Positions 18,538 to 27,024 of a stretch of 64,000 nucleotides of DNA are shown in pieces. Each line of letters begins with the position of its first letter. The stretch's first letter is position 1. Source of the DNA: JBDTMT01 sp033764095 (GTDB lineage Bacteria; Desulfobacterota; Binatia; HRBIN30; CADEER01). Where the stretch lies: NCBI GenBank assembly GCA_033764095.1, contig JANRJF010000244.1, forward strand, positions 1 through 64,000. Direction: 5' to 3'. The notes beneath the pieces were generated by a model. It was given only the letters and a program-made list of their open reading frames with translations. It ran no database searches and was not told where the DNA came from. A program made the translations under genes and the position numbers.

Positions 18538-19542
18538 TCAGCCGCCGAGCACGCCTGGATTGGCGACGTAGGGCGGGCGTCCGCCGCCGAGCCAGGCCTC
18601 GATGCCGTCCAGGATCAGGTCGGTCTGATGGCGCACGACGTCGCGCGTCGCACCGCCCAGATGCGGCGCCACCAACACGTTGGGCAGCTGCACGTAACGA
18701 TTCTCCGGCCGCACCGGCTCGTCGGCGAAGACGTCGAGCGCAGCGCCGGCGAGGTGGCCGTCGCACAGTGCGGCATAGAGCGCGTCGTCGTCGACGATCG
18801 CGGCGCGCGCCAGGTTGAGGAAGTAGGCGCCGCGCTTCATCGACCGAATGCGCTCACGGGTGATCAGGCCGTAGTTCTCCGGCGTGTCGGGGCAGTGCAG
18901 GGTGAAGACGTCCGCCTGCCGGATGACGTCGTCGAGGCCGAGCGGCTCCGCGCCGGCGGCGCGCACCGCGGCCGCATCGACGAATGGGTCGTACACCACG
19001 ACGCGGCTGCCGAAGGCGCGCACGCGTTGCACGACGCGGTGGCCGATGGCGCCGAAGCCGACGACGCCGACGGTGACGCCGTTCAGCTCGAAGCCGCCGT
19101 AGGTGCTGTAGGCGCTGAGATAGTCCTTGGTGCCGGTGAACGTCATCTGCCCCGACTTGAGCAGGTGGTTGACCGTGTAGATGTGCCGCGCCAGCGCCAG
19201 CATGAACCCGAGCGTGAGGTCGGCGACCGCGTCGGCATTGCGCCCGGGCGCGAACAGCACCGGAATGCCGAGCGCGGTGGCGCGCGCCAGGCCGACGTTG
19301 ATGGGATCGCCACGGCAGCAGCCGATCAGCCGCAGCCGGGTGTTGTCGAGCACCTCGTCGTGCACCAGGTCGGCCTCGACGATCAGCACGTCGGCGCCGA
19401 TCTCGCCGATGCGCTGCGCGAACTGCGCGCCGTCGAAGTAGATGGTCTGCTTCTCGCGCCAGTCCTCGTGCACCACCTCCATGTGCTGGCCCAGGCGCCG
19501 CAGGCCCTCCGGGGTGAACGAGGCGGTGATGAAGGCCTTCAC
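18538..19542 (-). CDS. D-isomer-specific 2-hydroxyacid dehydrogenase
   Basis: NAD-dependent dehydrogenase of 334 residues. The Rossmann loop is VGVVGFGAIGHRVVQRV, and the catalytic Arg (CRGDPINVGLARA region), Glu (ADEPVRPEN) and His (APHLGGAT) follow family spacing. It belongs near phosphoglycerate or glyoxylate/phosphonate dehydrogenases; the substrate is not defined. The GTG start overlaps the TetR stop by 4 nt (GTGA), so the two are translationally coupled. Being next to an FGGY kinase, it may act on a sugar-derived hydroxy acid rather than in serine synthesis. Confidence 0.9.
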   Translation of the reverse strand: MKAFITASFTPEGLRRLGQHMEVVHEDWREKQTIYFDGAQFAQRIGEIGADVLIVEADLVHDEVLDNTRLRLIGCCRGDPINVGLARATALGIPVLFAPGRNADAVADLTLGFMLALARHIYTVNHLLKSGQMTFTGTKDYLSAYSTYGGFELNGVTVGVVGFGAIGHRVVQRVRAFGSRVVVYDPFVDAAAVRAAGAEPLGLDDVIRQADVFTLHCPDTPENYGLITRERIRSMKRGAYFLNLARAAIVDDDALYAALCDGHLAGAALDVFADEPVRPENRYVQLPNVLVAPHLGGATRDVVRHQTDLILDGIEAWLGGGRPPYVANPGVLGG

Positions 19543-20192
19543 GGGTGTTTCCTCTTCTCGGCGCGGATCAGCATGTGCACCAGGTTGATGACGTGCGGCC
19601 GCAGGCGGTCGCGCAGGGCCGGGCTGCGCACGCTGCCGCCCAGCAGGTTGGCGAACTGCTGGCTGTCGAGCATGAACAGCAGCAGCACCGAATGCACGGT
19701 CAGCATGAAGATCGGCGCGTCCTGCTCGTCGACGATGCGGCTCAGGTCGTACGTCCAGGTGGCGAAGCGTCGCCACGCCGGCAGCAGGATGTCGCGCTCG
19801 ATCGCGTTGGTGCCCTCGGTCGCCTCGAGCAGGCGCCGCACCATCAGCTTCGGGATGTTCGGGTTGTCGGCGAAGAAGTCGAACAGGCGGCCCATCGCGT
19901 CGTCGACCACCTGGCGGCTCGCCGGGCGCTCCAGCGACGCCTCCGGGATCGACGACTGCACGAGCTCGACGATGCGGTCGTAGATGTCCTCGAAAACGGC
20001 GAAGTAGAGCGTCTCCTTCGATTCCCAATGGTAGTGCAGACTGGAGATGTTGACCCCCGCCGCGGCGGCGATCTCGCGCGTCGAGGCGCCCTCGAATCCC
20101 TTTGCGGCGAAGACCGCCTCGGCGGCGTTCAGAATGCGCGCTTTGGTCGAGGCCGGTGCTTCGCGCGCCTTGGTCAGTGCCGAGCGCGACAC
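19539..20192 (-). CDS. TetR-family transcriptional regulator
   Basis: A 217-residue repressor-type protein. The helix-turn-helix is at about residues 16-62 (ARILNAAEAVFAAKGFEGASTREIAAAAGVNISSLHYHWESKETLYFAVF), a standard TetR_N domain. The C-terminal ligand-binding half is all-helical. It is the first gene of the leftward operon and overlaps the dehydrogenase, so it probably controls its own operon in response to a pathway intermediate. A near-palindrome 37 nt upstream is a candidate operator. Confidence 0.92.
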   Translation of the reverse strand: MSRSALTKAREAPASTKARILNAAEAVFAAKGFEGASTREIAAAAGVNISSLHYHWESKETLYFAVFEDIYDRIVELVQSSIPEASLERPASRQVVDDAMGRLFDFFADNPNIPKLMVRRLLEATEGTNAIERDILLPAWRRFATWTYDLSRIVDEQDAPIFMLTVHSVLLLFMLDSQQFANLLGGSVRSPALRDRLRPHVINLVHMLIRAEKRKHP

Positions 20193-20228
20193 GGTCGCTC
20201 TCCACGAGGGTGCGCTTTAATCATTTGA

Positions 20229-20244
20229 CCGAAACGCTTTACGG
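20229..20244. promoter_or_regulatory. Candidate operator of the TetR regulator
   Basis: CCGAAACGCTTTACGG matches its own reverse complement at 12 of 16 positions, with CCG/CGG ends and CG..GC centre. It lies 37 nt upstream of the tetR ATG, a suitable place for autoregulation. The assignment rests on symmetry and position only. Confidence 0.3.
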
Positions 20245-20308
20245 AAAGGGCTGTCGCACTGTCAAGCAAGCATCCGCGGCGCCCGGCATGCGCGCGCGCG
20301 GAGGAAAA

Positions 20309-20337
20309 TTGACATCGCATCTGCCCGCGATTAGAGG
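20309..20337 (+). promoter_or_regulatory. Candidate sigma-70 promoter before the hyperacidic gene
   Basis: A consensus TTGACA (20309-20314), a 17-base spacer and TAGAGG (20332-20337). The predicted start near 20344 is just before a hairpin with a T run. Confidence 0.4.
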
Positions 20338-20346
20338 GACGCCGCA

Positions 20347-20373
20347 GCGCCGCGCCAGCGGCGCGCGTTTTTT
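20347..20373 (+). terminator. Terminator-like hairpin 12 nt before the hyperacidic gene
   Basis: GCGCCGC (20347-20353) and GCGGCGC (20358-20364) form a 7-bp stem with a GCCA loop, followed by GCG and six T (20368-20373). The GGAGG ribosome site of the next gene begins 3 nt later. It either ends a short transcript from the promoter just upstream (attenuation) or is a 5-prime leader hairpin. Confidence 0.5.
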
Positions 20374-20385
20374 CTGGAGGTGTTC

Positions 20386-20601
20386 ATGGACGAGTGGGGC
20401 TTGGCCAAGCGCCGCGGTGAGGAAGAAGAGGACGAGTTGGAACGGGACGAAGACGACGACGCCGAGGAGACCGACGACGCCGACGAGGCGGAGTGGGACG
20501 GCGACGAGGACGACGACGACGACGACGACGACGAGGACTGGGACGACGACGAGGAAGACGACGACGACGGGGACGACGACGAGGACGAAGAAGAGTGGTG
20601 A
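20386..20601 (+). CDS. Hyperacidic small protein
   Basis: A 71-residue protein in which about two thirds of the residues are Asp or Glu. After MDEWGLAKRRGEE almost all of the rest is acidic, broken by a few Trp, Ala, Gly and Thr; the last residues are EEEW. The ATG has GGAGG 5 nt upstream, a good ribosome site, which supports real translation. It ends 18 nt before dtd and may share its transcript. I do not recognise it. A polyanionic tail of this type could bind cations, basic proteins or mimic DNA, but nothing here decides that. A low-complexity non-coding stretch is the alternative. Confidence 0.6.
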   Translation: MDEWGLAKRRGEEEEDELERDEDDDAEETDDADEAEWDGDEDDDDDDDDEDWDDDEEDDDDGDDDEDEEEW

Positions 20602-20619
20602 TCCCCGCGGCGTGAGCGC

Positions 20620-21066
20620 ATGCGCGCCGTAGTCCAACGGGTTCTGGAGGCCTCGGTCGAGGTGGCGGAAGTCCGCATCAGCCACATCGGCCGGGGCCTT
20701 CTCGTTCTGTTGGGCGTCGCCCACGCGGACGGCGAGGCGGAGGCGGACTGGATGACCGACAAGCTGCTCGGCCTGCGCATCTTCGCCAACCCGGACGGGA
20801 AGTTCGACGCCTCGCTGCTCGACGTCGGCGGCGCTGCGCTGGTGGTGTCGCAGTTCACGCTCTACGGCGACACCCGCAAGGGCCGGCGGCCCTCGTTCAC
20901 CGCGGCTGCGCCGCCGGCGCAGGCGGAGCCGCTCTACCGCCGCGTCGTCGACGGCCTGGCCGCGCGCGGCGTGCCGACCGGCGCCGGCCGTTTCGGCGCC
21001 ACCATGCAGGTGCACCTGGTGAACGACGGTCCGGTCACGCTGATCGTCGATTCCGCCACCGGGTGA
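20620..21066 (+). CDS. dtd: D-aminoacyl-tRNA deacylase
   Basis: Proofreading enzyme that hydrolyses D-amino acids (and glycine) from tRNA; 148 residues, the normal size. It starts [15 protein letters not shown], and shows the conserved [17 protein letters not shown] loop and the Gly-cisPro motif in [12 protein letters not shown] near the C terminus, which confers chiral selectivity. It is followed after 4 nt by a DUF1285-like gene. Confidence 0.96.
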   Translation: MRAVVQRVLEASVEVAEVRISHIGRGLLVLLGVAHADGEAEADWMTDKLLGLRIFANPDGKFDASLLDVGGAALVVSQFTLYGDTRKGRRPSFTAAAPPAQAEPLYRRVVDGLAARGVPTGAGRFGATMQVHLVNDGPVTLIVDSATG

Positions 21067-21070
21067 ACCA

Positions 21071-21529
21071 ATGGCGCGCGCCGGCTTCTACGCCATCCAC
21101 AACTCCAGCATCCGCTTCGGCCGCGACGGGCGCTGGTATGCCGATGGCCAGCCGATCACCAACCCGCGCATCGCCGACCTCTTCTCGCGGCACGTGCAGC
21201 GCGCCGAGGACGGCACCTATCGCCTGCGCATTGCCGACGAGCAGGCGACGATCGAGATCGAGGACACCCCGTACGTGGTGATCGCCGCTGGCGAGACGGA
21301 TGGGGTGGCCTGGATCGAGCTGAACGACCGCAGTCGTGAAGTCCTCGACCCGACCTCGCTGGCGGTCGGCGCCGACGAGGTGCTCTACTGCCGCGTCAAG
21401 GGCGGTCGCGAGCCGGCCCGCTTCCTGCGGCCGGCGTACTACCAGATCGGCCACCTCATCGACGCCGCGCCGGGCGGTGGCTTCATCGTCCGCAGCGCCG
21501 GCGGGACCCATCCGATTGGCCGCCGCTGA
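21071..21529 (+). CDS. DUF1285-like protein
   Basis: A 152-residue protein. The N-terminal half (SSIRFGRDGRWYADGQPITNPRIADLFSRHVQRAEDGTYRLRI) matches the DUF1285 pattern of a short beta segment with G-x-W-x-x-x-G-x-PI, then R-x-x-x-LFS. The second half (IEIEDTPYVVIAAGE) fits the same family. DUF1285 proteins have two small beta domains and no established biochemical role. It lies between dtd and trmL with tight spacing, so it is probably part of a tRNA-quality transcript. Confidence 0.65.
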   Translation: MARAGFYAIHNSSIRFGRDGRWYADGQPITNPRIADLFSRHVQRAEDGTYRLRIADEQATIEIEDTPYVVIAAGETDGVAWIELNDRSREVLDPTSLAVGADEVLYCRVKGGREPARFLRPAYYQIGHLIDAAPGGGFIVRSAGGTHPIGRR

Positions 21530-22004
21530 GTCGACCCCGGGGCTGCACGTCGTCCTGGTGCAGCCAGAGATCCCGCCCAATACCGGCAGCATCGCGCGCC
21601 TCTGCGCCGCGACGCGGACGCGGCTGCACCTGGTGCGGCCGCTCGGCTTCTCGCTCGAGGACCGCTACCTGCGGCGCGCCGGGCTGGACTACTGGCCGCA
21701 CGTCGATCTGCACGTCCACGACGATTGGCAGGCCTACCTCGCCGCCGCGCAGCCGCGCCACGCGCTGGCGTTCTCCGCCCGCGCGACGCGCTCGTACGTC
21801 AGCGCACCGCTGCGCGAGACGCCGCTGCACCTGGTCTTCGGCGGCGAGACGCGCGGCCTGCCGGACGCGATTCGCGATGCCTATGCCGCGGCGCTGTTCC
21901 GCATCCCGCACTTCAGTCCGCACGTGCGCAGCCTCAACCTGTCCAACGCCGTGTCGATCGTCGTCTACGAGGCGTTGCGCCAGCAGGGTCGGCTCGACGC
22001 CTGA
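21516..22004 (+). CDS. trmL: tRNA (cytidine(34)-2-prime-O)-methyltransferase
   Basis: SPOUT methyltransferase that modifies the wobble base of certain leucine tRNAs; 162 residues from a TTG start at 21516, close to the 157 of the E. coli enzyme. Motifs: LVQPEIPPNTGSIARLCAAT near the N terminus, the knot region LVFGGETRGLPD, and IPHFSPHVRSLNLSNAVSIVVYEALRQ at the C terminus. The N terminus overlaps the previous gene by 14 nt. No ATG or GTG fits better, so the TTG start is inferred. Confidence 0.92.
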   Translation: MAAAESTPGLHVVLVQPEIPPNTGSIARLCAATRTRLHLVRPLGFSLEDRYLRRAGLDYWPHVDLHVHDDWQAYLAAAQPRHALAFSARATRSYVSAPLRETPLHLVFGGETRGLPDAIRDAYAAALFRIPHFSPHVRSLNLSNAVSIVVYEALRQQGRLDA

Positions 22005-22044
22005 GGCCTGGCATCGACACGGGCGCGGGGCTAGGGTCGCGGTC

Positions 22045-22305
22045 GTGGACGACGTACGCTTCGCCGAGAGCGAGTTCCTGGTCGGGTGGTGCGCAATCTG
22101 CGCTCGCGACGTGCTGACCTATCCGGATGCCGAGACGGCCGAGGGCGTCCAACGCTGCGTCCACTGCGAGCAGCGCGTCAGTCGCCTGCGCCCTGCCACC
22201 GGCGAGACCCTGCCCGAGCACGGCTACGACCTGCTGGAAGAGGGCGGCTGCGGCCGGCCCGACTGCGGCGGCGGCAAGTGCGGCAGCCGCGGCGCCACGC
22301 ACTGA
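22045..22305 (+). CDS. Small zinc-ribbon-like protein
   Basis: An 86-residue protein with a GTG start. It has two CxxC pairs (WCAICARD near residue 16 and RCVHCEQR near 36), the layout of a zinc ribbon, and a second Cys cluster near the end (GCGRPDCGGGKC). The rest is acidic. The last 23 bases, including the stop codon, are repeated in tandem immediately downstream. I do not recognise a family; metal or iron-sulfur binding is likely. Confidence 0.65.
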   Translation: MDDVRFAESEFLVGWCAICARDVLTYPDAETAEGVQRCVHCEQRVSRLRPATGETLPEHGYDLLEEGGCGRPDCGGGKCGSRGATH

Positions 22306-22328
22306 GCAGCCGCGGCGCCACGCACTGA
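22283..22328 (+). repeat. Exact 23-bp tandem duplication over a stop codon
   Basis: The 23 bases at 22283-22305, ending in the TGA of the zinc-ribbon gene, are repeated without change at 22306-22328, which therefore also ends in TGA. The perfect identity suggests a recent duplication by slippage. Protein sequence is unaffected. Confidence 0.95.
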
Positions 22329-22388
22329 GCGGCGCGTCGCCGGTAATCGGCGTGGCAGCGCCCTGATCGCTGTGGCAGCATCGTCGCC

Positions 22389-23858
22389 ATGCTGCGCAGC
22401 GTCCGTTTTGGCGTGGTCGTGGTCTGGGCGGCGCTGTTGATTGCCCTGGCGCGCTCGCAGATGCCGCCGGCCGCCACCCCGCCGGCGGATCCAGCTGCGC
22501 TACCGGTCGCCGGCGACAGCGCCGCGGCCGAGGACGCCTGGAGCGGGCTCTACATGCAGGGGCACAAGGTCGGCTACGCGCACAGCCGCACCGCGCCGAG
22601 GGACGGCGGCTACCGGCTGGACGAAACCTCGGTCATGCGCCTGCGGGTGCTCGACAGCGAGCAGACGATCCGCGCCGTCATCGACGCCGACACCGGCGCC
22701 GACTGGGCGGTGCGCCGCTTCGCGGTCAATCTCGACACCGACCTCGGCGCCTTCGACGTGCGCGGCAGCGTCGCCGGCGACACGCTGACCCTGGCGATGC
22801 GCTCCGGCGGCGAGACCACCGAGCAGCGCGTGCCAATCAGCGAGCCGATCTACCTGCCGAGCGCGGCGCGCGCCGCGGCGGTGGCGCGCGGCCTGCGTGA
22901 GGGCGCGACCTTCACCGTGCGGGTGTTCGACCCGTCCGCGCTGGAGCACCAGCCGATGACCATCCGCGTGCTCGGTCGCGAGTCGCTCTCAGTCGACGGC
23001 GTCGCGCAGCCGGCCTGGAAGTTGCGCGAGTCGTTCCGCGGCATCGAGTCGACCGTCTGGCTCGATGCGGCCGGCAAGACGCTGCGCGAGGAAGGGCCGA
23101 TGGGACTGGTGACGGTGCGCGAGAGCGCCACGCAGGCGATGAACGAGGGGTGGGCGACGGCGCCGTTCGACCTGATGGCGGCGGTCGCGGTGCGTCCGGC
23201 GCAGCCGATCTCCGACCCGCGCCAGCGCGACGAGCTGCGCCTGCGCGTCGGCGGGCTCGAGTCGGTGGCCGTGCCGACCGACGCGCGCCAGACGTTGCAT
23301 GACGGGACGTTGACCGTTCGTCGCGAGCCCGGCGGAGCGGCGAGCTACACCCTGCCGTACGCCGGCGACCAGTGGCGCGGCGAGCTGGCGGCGACGCCGT
23401 TCCTGCAGATCGACCATCCGTCGGTGCAGGCGGCGGCGGGCGAGGCGCTCGGCGACGAACGCGATGCGCGCCGCGCCGCCGAGCGATTGCGCCGCTGGGT
23501 GTACGGGGCGCTGGAGAAGCGCCCGGCGGCAACCATCCCGAATGCCGTTCAGGTGCTGCAGACGCGCGCCGGCGACTGCAACGAGCACGCCGTGCTGTTC
23601 GCCGCGCTGGCGCGCGCCGCCGGCCTGCCGGCGCGCGTCGTCGCCGGATTGGTCTACGCCGACGGCGTGTTCCTGTACCACGCCTGGGACGAGGTCTGGC
23701 TCGGCGACGGCTGGGTCAGCGTCGACGCCGCCTTCGACCAGAGCCCGGTGGACGTGACGCACATCAAGTTGGTGGAGGGCGGTCCCGAGGCACACGCGGC
23801 GTTGGTGCCGGTCATCGGTCGGCTCACGCTCGACGTGCTGCCGGGGGAGGCGGGGTGA
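22389..23858 (+). CDS. Transglutaminase-like (TGc) domain protein
   Basis: A 489-residue exported or anchored protein. A hydrophobic N terminus (VRFGVVVVWAALLIALA) acts as a signal or anchor. The first 330 residues are beta-rich and of unknown type. A C-terminal transglutaminase-like domain carries the triad: Cys in RAGDCNEHAVLFAALARAAGLPAR, His in YHAWDEVWLGDGWVSVD and the following Asp. Bacterial members usually act as cysteine proteases or peptide ligases in the periplasm. The downstream phosphatase overlaps it by 4 nt. Confidence 0.88.
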   Translation: MLRSVRFGVVVVWAALLIALARSQMPPAATPPADPAALPVAGDSAAAEDAWSGLYMQGHKVGYAHSRTAPRDGGYRLDETSVMRLRVLDSEQTIRAVIDADTGADWAVRRFAVNLDTDLGAFDVRGSVAGDTLTLAMRSGGETTEQRVPISEPIYLPSAARAAAVARGLREGATFTVRVFDPSALEHQPMTIRVLGRESLSVDGVAQPAWKLRESFRGIESTVWLDAAGKTLREEGPMGLVTVRESATQAMNEGWATAPFDLMAAVAVRPAQPISDPRQRDELRLRVGGLESVAVPTDARQTLHDGTLTVRREPGGAASYTLPYAGDQWRGELAATPFLQIDHPSVQAAAGEALGDERDARRAAERLRRWVYGALEKRPAATIPNAVQVLQTRAGDCNEHAVLFAALARAAGLPARVVAGLVYADGVFLYHAWDEVWLGDGWVSVDAAFDQSPVDVTHIKLVEGGPEAHAALVPVIGRLTLDVLPGEAG

Positions 23859-24382
23859 GGCGCGACCGCGGCGGCCTGCCGCCGCTGCATCTGCAGCTCG
23901 CCGGGCCCGCAGCGCGACCGAGCGGATTCCCCGATCACGCCTTCGTGCTGCCGGCGCTCGCCGTCGGCGAGTACCCGACGCCGGAGGACGCCGGCTGGTT
24001 GCGCGCGGCGCAGCGCTTCACCGCCGTGGTCTCGCTGCAGGACGACGAGGACCTGCGCCGCAAAGGGCTGCACGCGGGCGCGCTCGGCCGCGCCTTCGAC
24101 GCGGCCGGCCTCGACTGGCTCCGCCATCCGGCCGAGGACGGCAACCCGGAGAGCCTGCGTGGCGCGCTCGACGCCGCGGTCGCGTCGGTGCACCGGCACG
24201 TGGCGAGCGGCGGGCGCGTCTACCTGCACTGCAATGCCGGCCTCAATCGGGCCCCGACCGTGGCCATCGCCTATCTGCACGTGCATCGCGGCCTGGACCT
24301 GGACGCGGCGCGCGATCGGGTGAAGGCGGTGCGCGCCTGCGTTCCGTACATGCGCGTGCTGGAGGCGCACTTCGGCGCCTGA
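23855..24382 (+). CDS. Dual-specificity/tyrosine phosphatase family protein
   Basis: A 175-residue phosphatase. The P-loop HCNAGLNRAPT is the Cys-x5-Arg-Ser/Thr signature, and FTAVVSLQDDEDL is the family strand before it; the general acid Asp is likely in the HPAEDGNPES loop. Proteins of this group remove phosphate from Tyr, Ser/Thr or other phosphoesters. The GTG start overlaps the stop of the transglutaminase-like gene (GTGA), so the two proteins probably work in one process. Confidence 0.85.
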   Translation: MRRDRGGLPPLHLQLAGPAARPSGFPDHAFVLPALAVGEYPTPEDAGWLRAAQRFTAVVSLQDDEDLRRKGLHAGALGRAFDAAGLDWLRHPAEDGNPESLRGALDAAVASVHRHVASGGRVYLHCNAGLNRAPTVAIAYLHVHRGLDLDAARDRVKAVRACVPYMRVLEAHFGA

Positions 24383-24385
24383 GCC

Positions 24386-24847
24386 TCAGTGTGCGCCGGT
24401 GCCGCGGCGCCGCAGCGGCGCTTCGTTGAAGTCGAGCCAGTAGCGGCCGAGGTGCTGCAGCAGCTCGTTGAAGCGGTCGAAGTCGACCGGCTTGCGGACG
24501 TAGCTGTTGACGCCGAGGCGGTACGCCTCCTGGATGTCCTGCTCCTCGTTGGACAGCGTCAGCACCACCACCGGCAACAGCCGCGTGCGCCCGTCGGCGC
24601 GCAGGCGGCGCAGCACTTCGAGCCCGTCGACCTTCGGCAGCTTGAGGTCGAGCAGCACCAAGTCGGGTTGCAGGTCGACGTTGCGGCCGGTGTAGGCGCC
24701 GTTGGCGAACAGGAAGTCGAGCGCCTCGACGCCGTGCCGCACCACCACGACCTCGGTGGCGATGCGGTTCTTCTTCAGCGCCCGCATGGTCAGCTCGACG
24801 TCGTCGGGATTGTCTTCGACGAGCAGGATCAAGCGGTTGGACGGCAT
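24386..24847 (-). CDS. Single-domain response regulator (Rcp1-like)
   Basis: A 153-residue receiver domain with no output domain. The acidic pocket is EDNPDD (11-16), the phosphoacceptor is Asp67 in [13 protein letters not shown], followed by the Thr in [10 protein letters not shown] and Lys in YVRKPVDFD. The insertion [25 protein letters not shown] is typical of Rcp1-type regulators paired with hybrid or phytochrome kinases. It is 77 nt downstream of the histidine kinase on the same strand and is almost certainly its partner. Confidence 0.92.
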   Translation of the reverse strand: MPSNRLILLVEDNPDDVELTMRALKKNRIATEVVVVRHGVEALDFLFANGAYTGRNVDLQPDLVLLDLKLPKVDGLEVLRRLRADGRTRLLPVVVLTLSNEEQDIQEAYRLGVNSYVRKPVDFDRFNELLQHLGRYWLDFNEAPLRRRGTGAH

Positions 24848-24924
24848 CGCGGTGCTCTCGCTCCTCCCCTGCGATCGCCCCGGGGGCGACGGCCGCGCCT
24901 ATACAGCAGGTTGTCCCCGCGTGC

Positions 24925-26832
24925 TCAAGCGCGCGCCGCGAGCGGTCCGGCGATGGGGACGTGAATGCGGAAATTGGCGCCGCGGCCGGGCGCGCTGCTC
25001 ACCTCGATCTCGGCGCCGAGCACGGTGGCGAGGCGCTTGACGATGTAGAGCCCGAGGCCGACGCCACCCGGCGCGCGCTCGCCATCCGGCGCCTGACGGA
25101 ACATCTCGAAGATCTCCGACAGGTGCTCGGCCTTGATCCCCATGCCCGAGTCCTGCACGACGAAGGTGAGGATCTGGCGATCGGCGGGCGCCGACACCGA
25201 CACCGTCACCATGCCGTGATGGGTGAACTTGAGCGCGTTGTGGATCAGGTTGCGCAACAGGATCTGCAGCTTGCTCGGATCGGTGCGGATCGGCGGCAGG
25301 CCGGGCGCGATACGCCAGTTGAGCTCCACCGACGGCTTGCGCCAGGCGGGCGGGATCTGCACCTGCAGCTGCTCGAAGATCTGGCCGACGGTGATGTCGC
25401 GCAGGTCGACGGTCATCAGGCCGCGCTCCAGGCGGCTCATGTCGAGCGTCGCCTGGATCAGTTCCAGCAGTTGCAGCGCCTGCGTGCGCACCGTGCCGAG
25501 GGTGTCGATGTGGTCCTGCTCGAGGTCGCCGAAGGCGCCCTCGAGCTGCAGGTCGGTGTAGCCGATGATGACGTTCAGCGGCGTGCGCAGCTCGTGCGAC
25601 ATCGTCGCCATGAACTCTTCCTTGAGCTGGTTGGCGGACTGCAGGTCGGCGATCAGGTTGGCGTGGTCGAGCGCCGCCGAGGCGTGGACGGCAATCCCCG
25701 CCAGGATGCGCGAGTCGCGCGCCGCGAACGCCGCCTGCTTCTCGCCGCGCGCCGCGAACAACAGGCCGCGCAACTGGTCGCCGCGCTGCAGCCGCACGCC
25801 GAGCAGGCCGCTCGCCTTCCAGCGTTGCAGGAGGCCGCGCAGCATCGGCTCGCGCACGCTCGCCGGGGACAGCTGGAAGACCTCGCCGGAGCGTGCCTGC
25901 ACCAGGGTCGGCACCGTCTCCGGCCGCACCTCGACCTGGCGCAGGTCGGTGCCGCCGAGTGCGTGCGGGCCGTGGATGGCGCCGACCCGGAAGGTCTCGC
26001 TGGCGTCGTCCCAGAGCAGCAGCGCGGTGCCGATGGCGCGCAGCTGACAGCCGGTGCCGCGCGCGATCTGGTCGGCGATGGCGCCCGGGTCGAGCGCCGA
26101 GGTGATGCCGTTGGCCACCTCCAGCACCGCGGTCGCCACCTCGGTGGTTTCCTTGATCGCGACGTTCTCGCTCTCCAGGCGCTGGCCGGCCTCGCGCAGC
26201 CGCTCGTGCTCGCCGGCGACGCGCGCCTCGGTGCGCCGCACGCGCTGCGTGGCGGCGAACATGACGGCACTGCTCAGTCCCAGCGCGACGAACACGACCA
26301 GCGCCGGCGGCGCGCCGAGTGCCGGCAATCCGCCGGCTGCCTGCGCCACGGCGAATCCGCCCGCCAACGCCAGGGCGGTGAGCGGGGCCAGGCCGGGGCG
26401 GCGCGGCAGGGCGAGCGCGCTGCCGGCGACCACGGCGCTGAACAGCAGCGGCAGGACGCCGTCCGGCAGCGGCTGACGACTGAGCAGATAGCTTGCGCCG
26501 CCGAGCGGTACGAGGGCGAGCTCAGGCGTGACCAGGCGCAGCGCCAGCGGCTTCAGCGCCGGCCCGACGATCACCGCCGCAGCGGCGAACAGCGCGGCCG
26601 CCGCCAGCGCCACCGGTAGGCCGCCGCGCAGGGTGAACGAGAGCTCGATCTGCGAGGCGAGTGCCGCCAGCGCCAGCGCGATGAGCAGCATCGGCACGGC
26701 GCCCAGGCCGCGGCGCTCGACCGGGCGGGGCGGCGCACTGGCGGCGTCCCAGGCGAGTTGCGGGCGCTCGACCGAAGGGACCTCGGCAGACGCGCGCTCC
26801 GCCGCACGTGGAATCTTGGTCACCACCGCCAT
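24925..26832 (-). CDS. Membrane-bound GAF-domain histidine kinase
   Basis: A 635-residue sensor kinase. Six or so membrane helices span about residues 45-195. A linker leads to a GAF domain (about 245-390), then HisKA with the phosphorylated His413 in FMATMSHELRTPLNVIIGY. The HATPase domain shows the N box (RNLIHNALKFTHHG), the G1 box VQDSGMGI and the G2 box PGGVGLGLYIVKRL. The membrane domain has no recognisable ligand site. It is upstream of, and on the same strand as, the single-domain response regulator. Confidence 0.93.
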   Translation of the reverse strand: MAVVTKIPRAAERASAEVPSVERPQLAWDAASAPPRPVERRGLGAVPMLLIALALAALASQIELSFTLRGGLPVALAAAALFAAAAVIVGPALKPLALRLVTPELALVPLGGASYLLSRQPLPDGVLPLLFSAVVAGSALALPRRPGLAPLTALALAGGFAVAQAAGGLPALGAPPALVVFVALGLSSAVMFAATQRVRRTEARVAGEHERLREAGQRLESENVAIKETTEVATAVLEVANGITSALDPGAIADQIARGTGCQLRAIGTALLLWDDASETFRVGAIHGPHALGGTDLRQVEVRPETVPTLVQARSGEVFQLSPASVREPMLRGLLQRWKASGLLGVRLQRGDQLRGLLFAARGEKQAAFAARDSRILAGIAVHASAALDHANLIADLQSANQLKEEFMATMSHELRTPLNVIIGYTDLQLEGAFGDLEQDHIDTLGTVRTQALQLLELIQATLDMSRLERGLMTVDLRDITVGQIFEQLQVQIPPAWRKPSVELNWRIAPGLPPIRTDPSKLQILLRNLIHNALKFTHHGMVTVSVSAPADRQILTFVVQDSGMGIKAEHLSEIFEMFRQAPDGERAPGGVGLGLYIVKRLATVLGAEIEVSSAPGRGANFRIHVPIAGPLAARA

Positions 26833-27024
26833 GACGCGGCCGACATGTGCCAGGAGCGTGCCATGCGGATGCCCACCTCGCCGATCCCCTCCGGCGCCGC
26901 GTCATGCGGGCTTGGCGGGCTCTTTGTCGCCGCGAATCCGGTGCCGCTCCGCGCGTTCGCGTCAAAATCGGCGCGACATGCTGCTTTGTTGACGCCGTGT
27001 GCGGCGCCATGCGCCGTCGCAATG
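26833..27024. other. Intergenic region between histidine kinase and pyr leader
   Basis: About 190 nt between two divergent genes. It must hold the kinase promoter, but I see no convincing consensus on the minus strand and no gene or RNA structure. Confidence 0.5.

Noticed and set aside
18538..19542. The 2-hydroxyacid dehydrogenase as serA of serine synthesis.
   Set aside because: No ACT or ASB domain and the operon context is a sugar kinase with a TetR regulator; the family is too broad to assign SerA.
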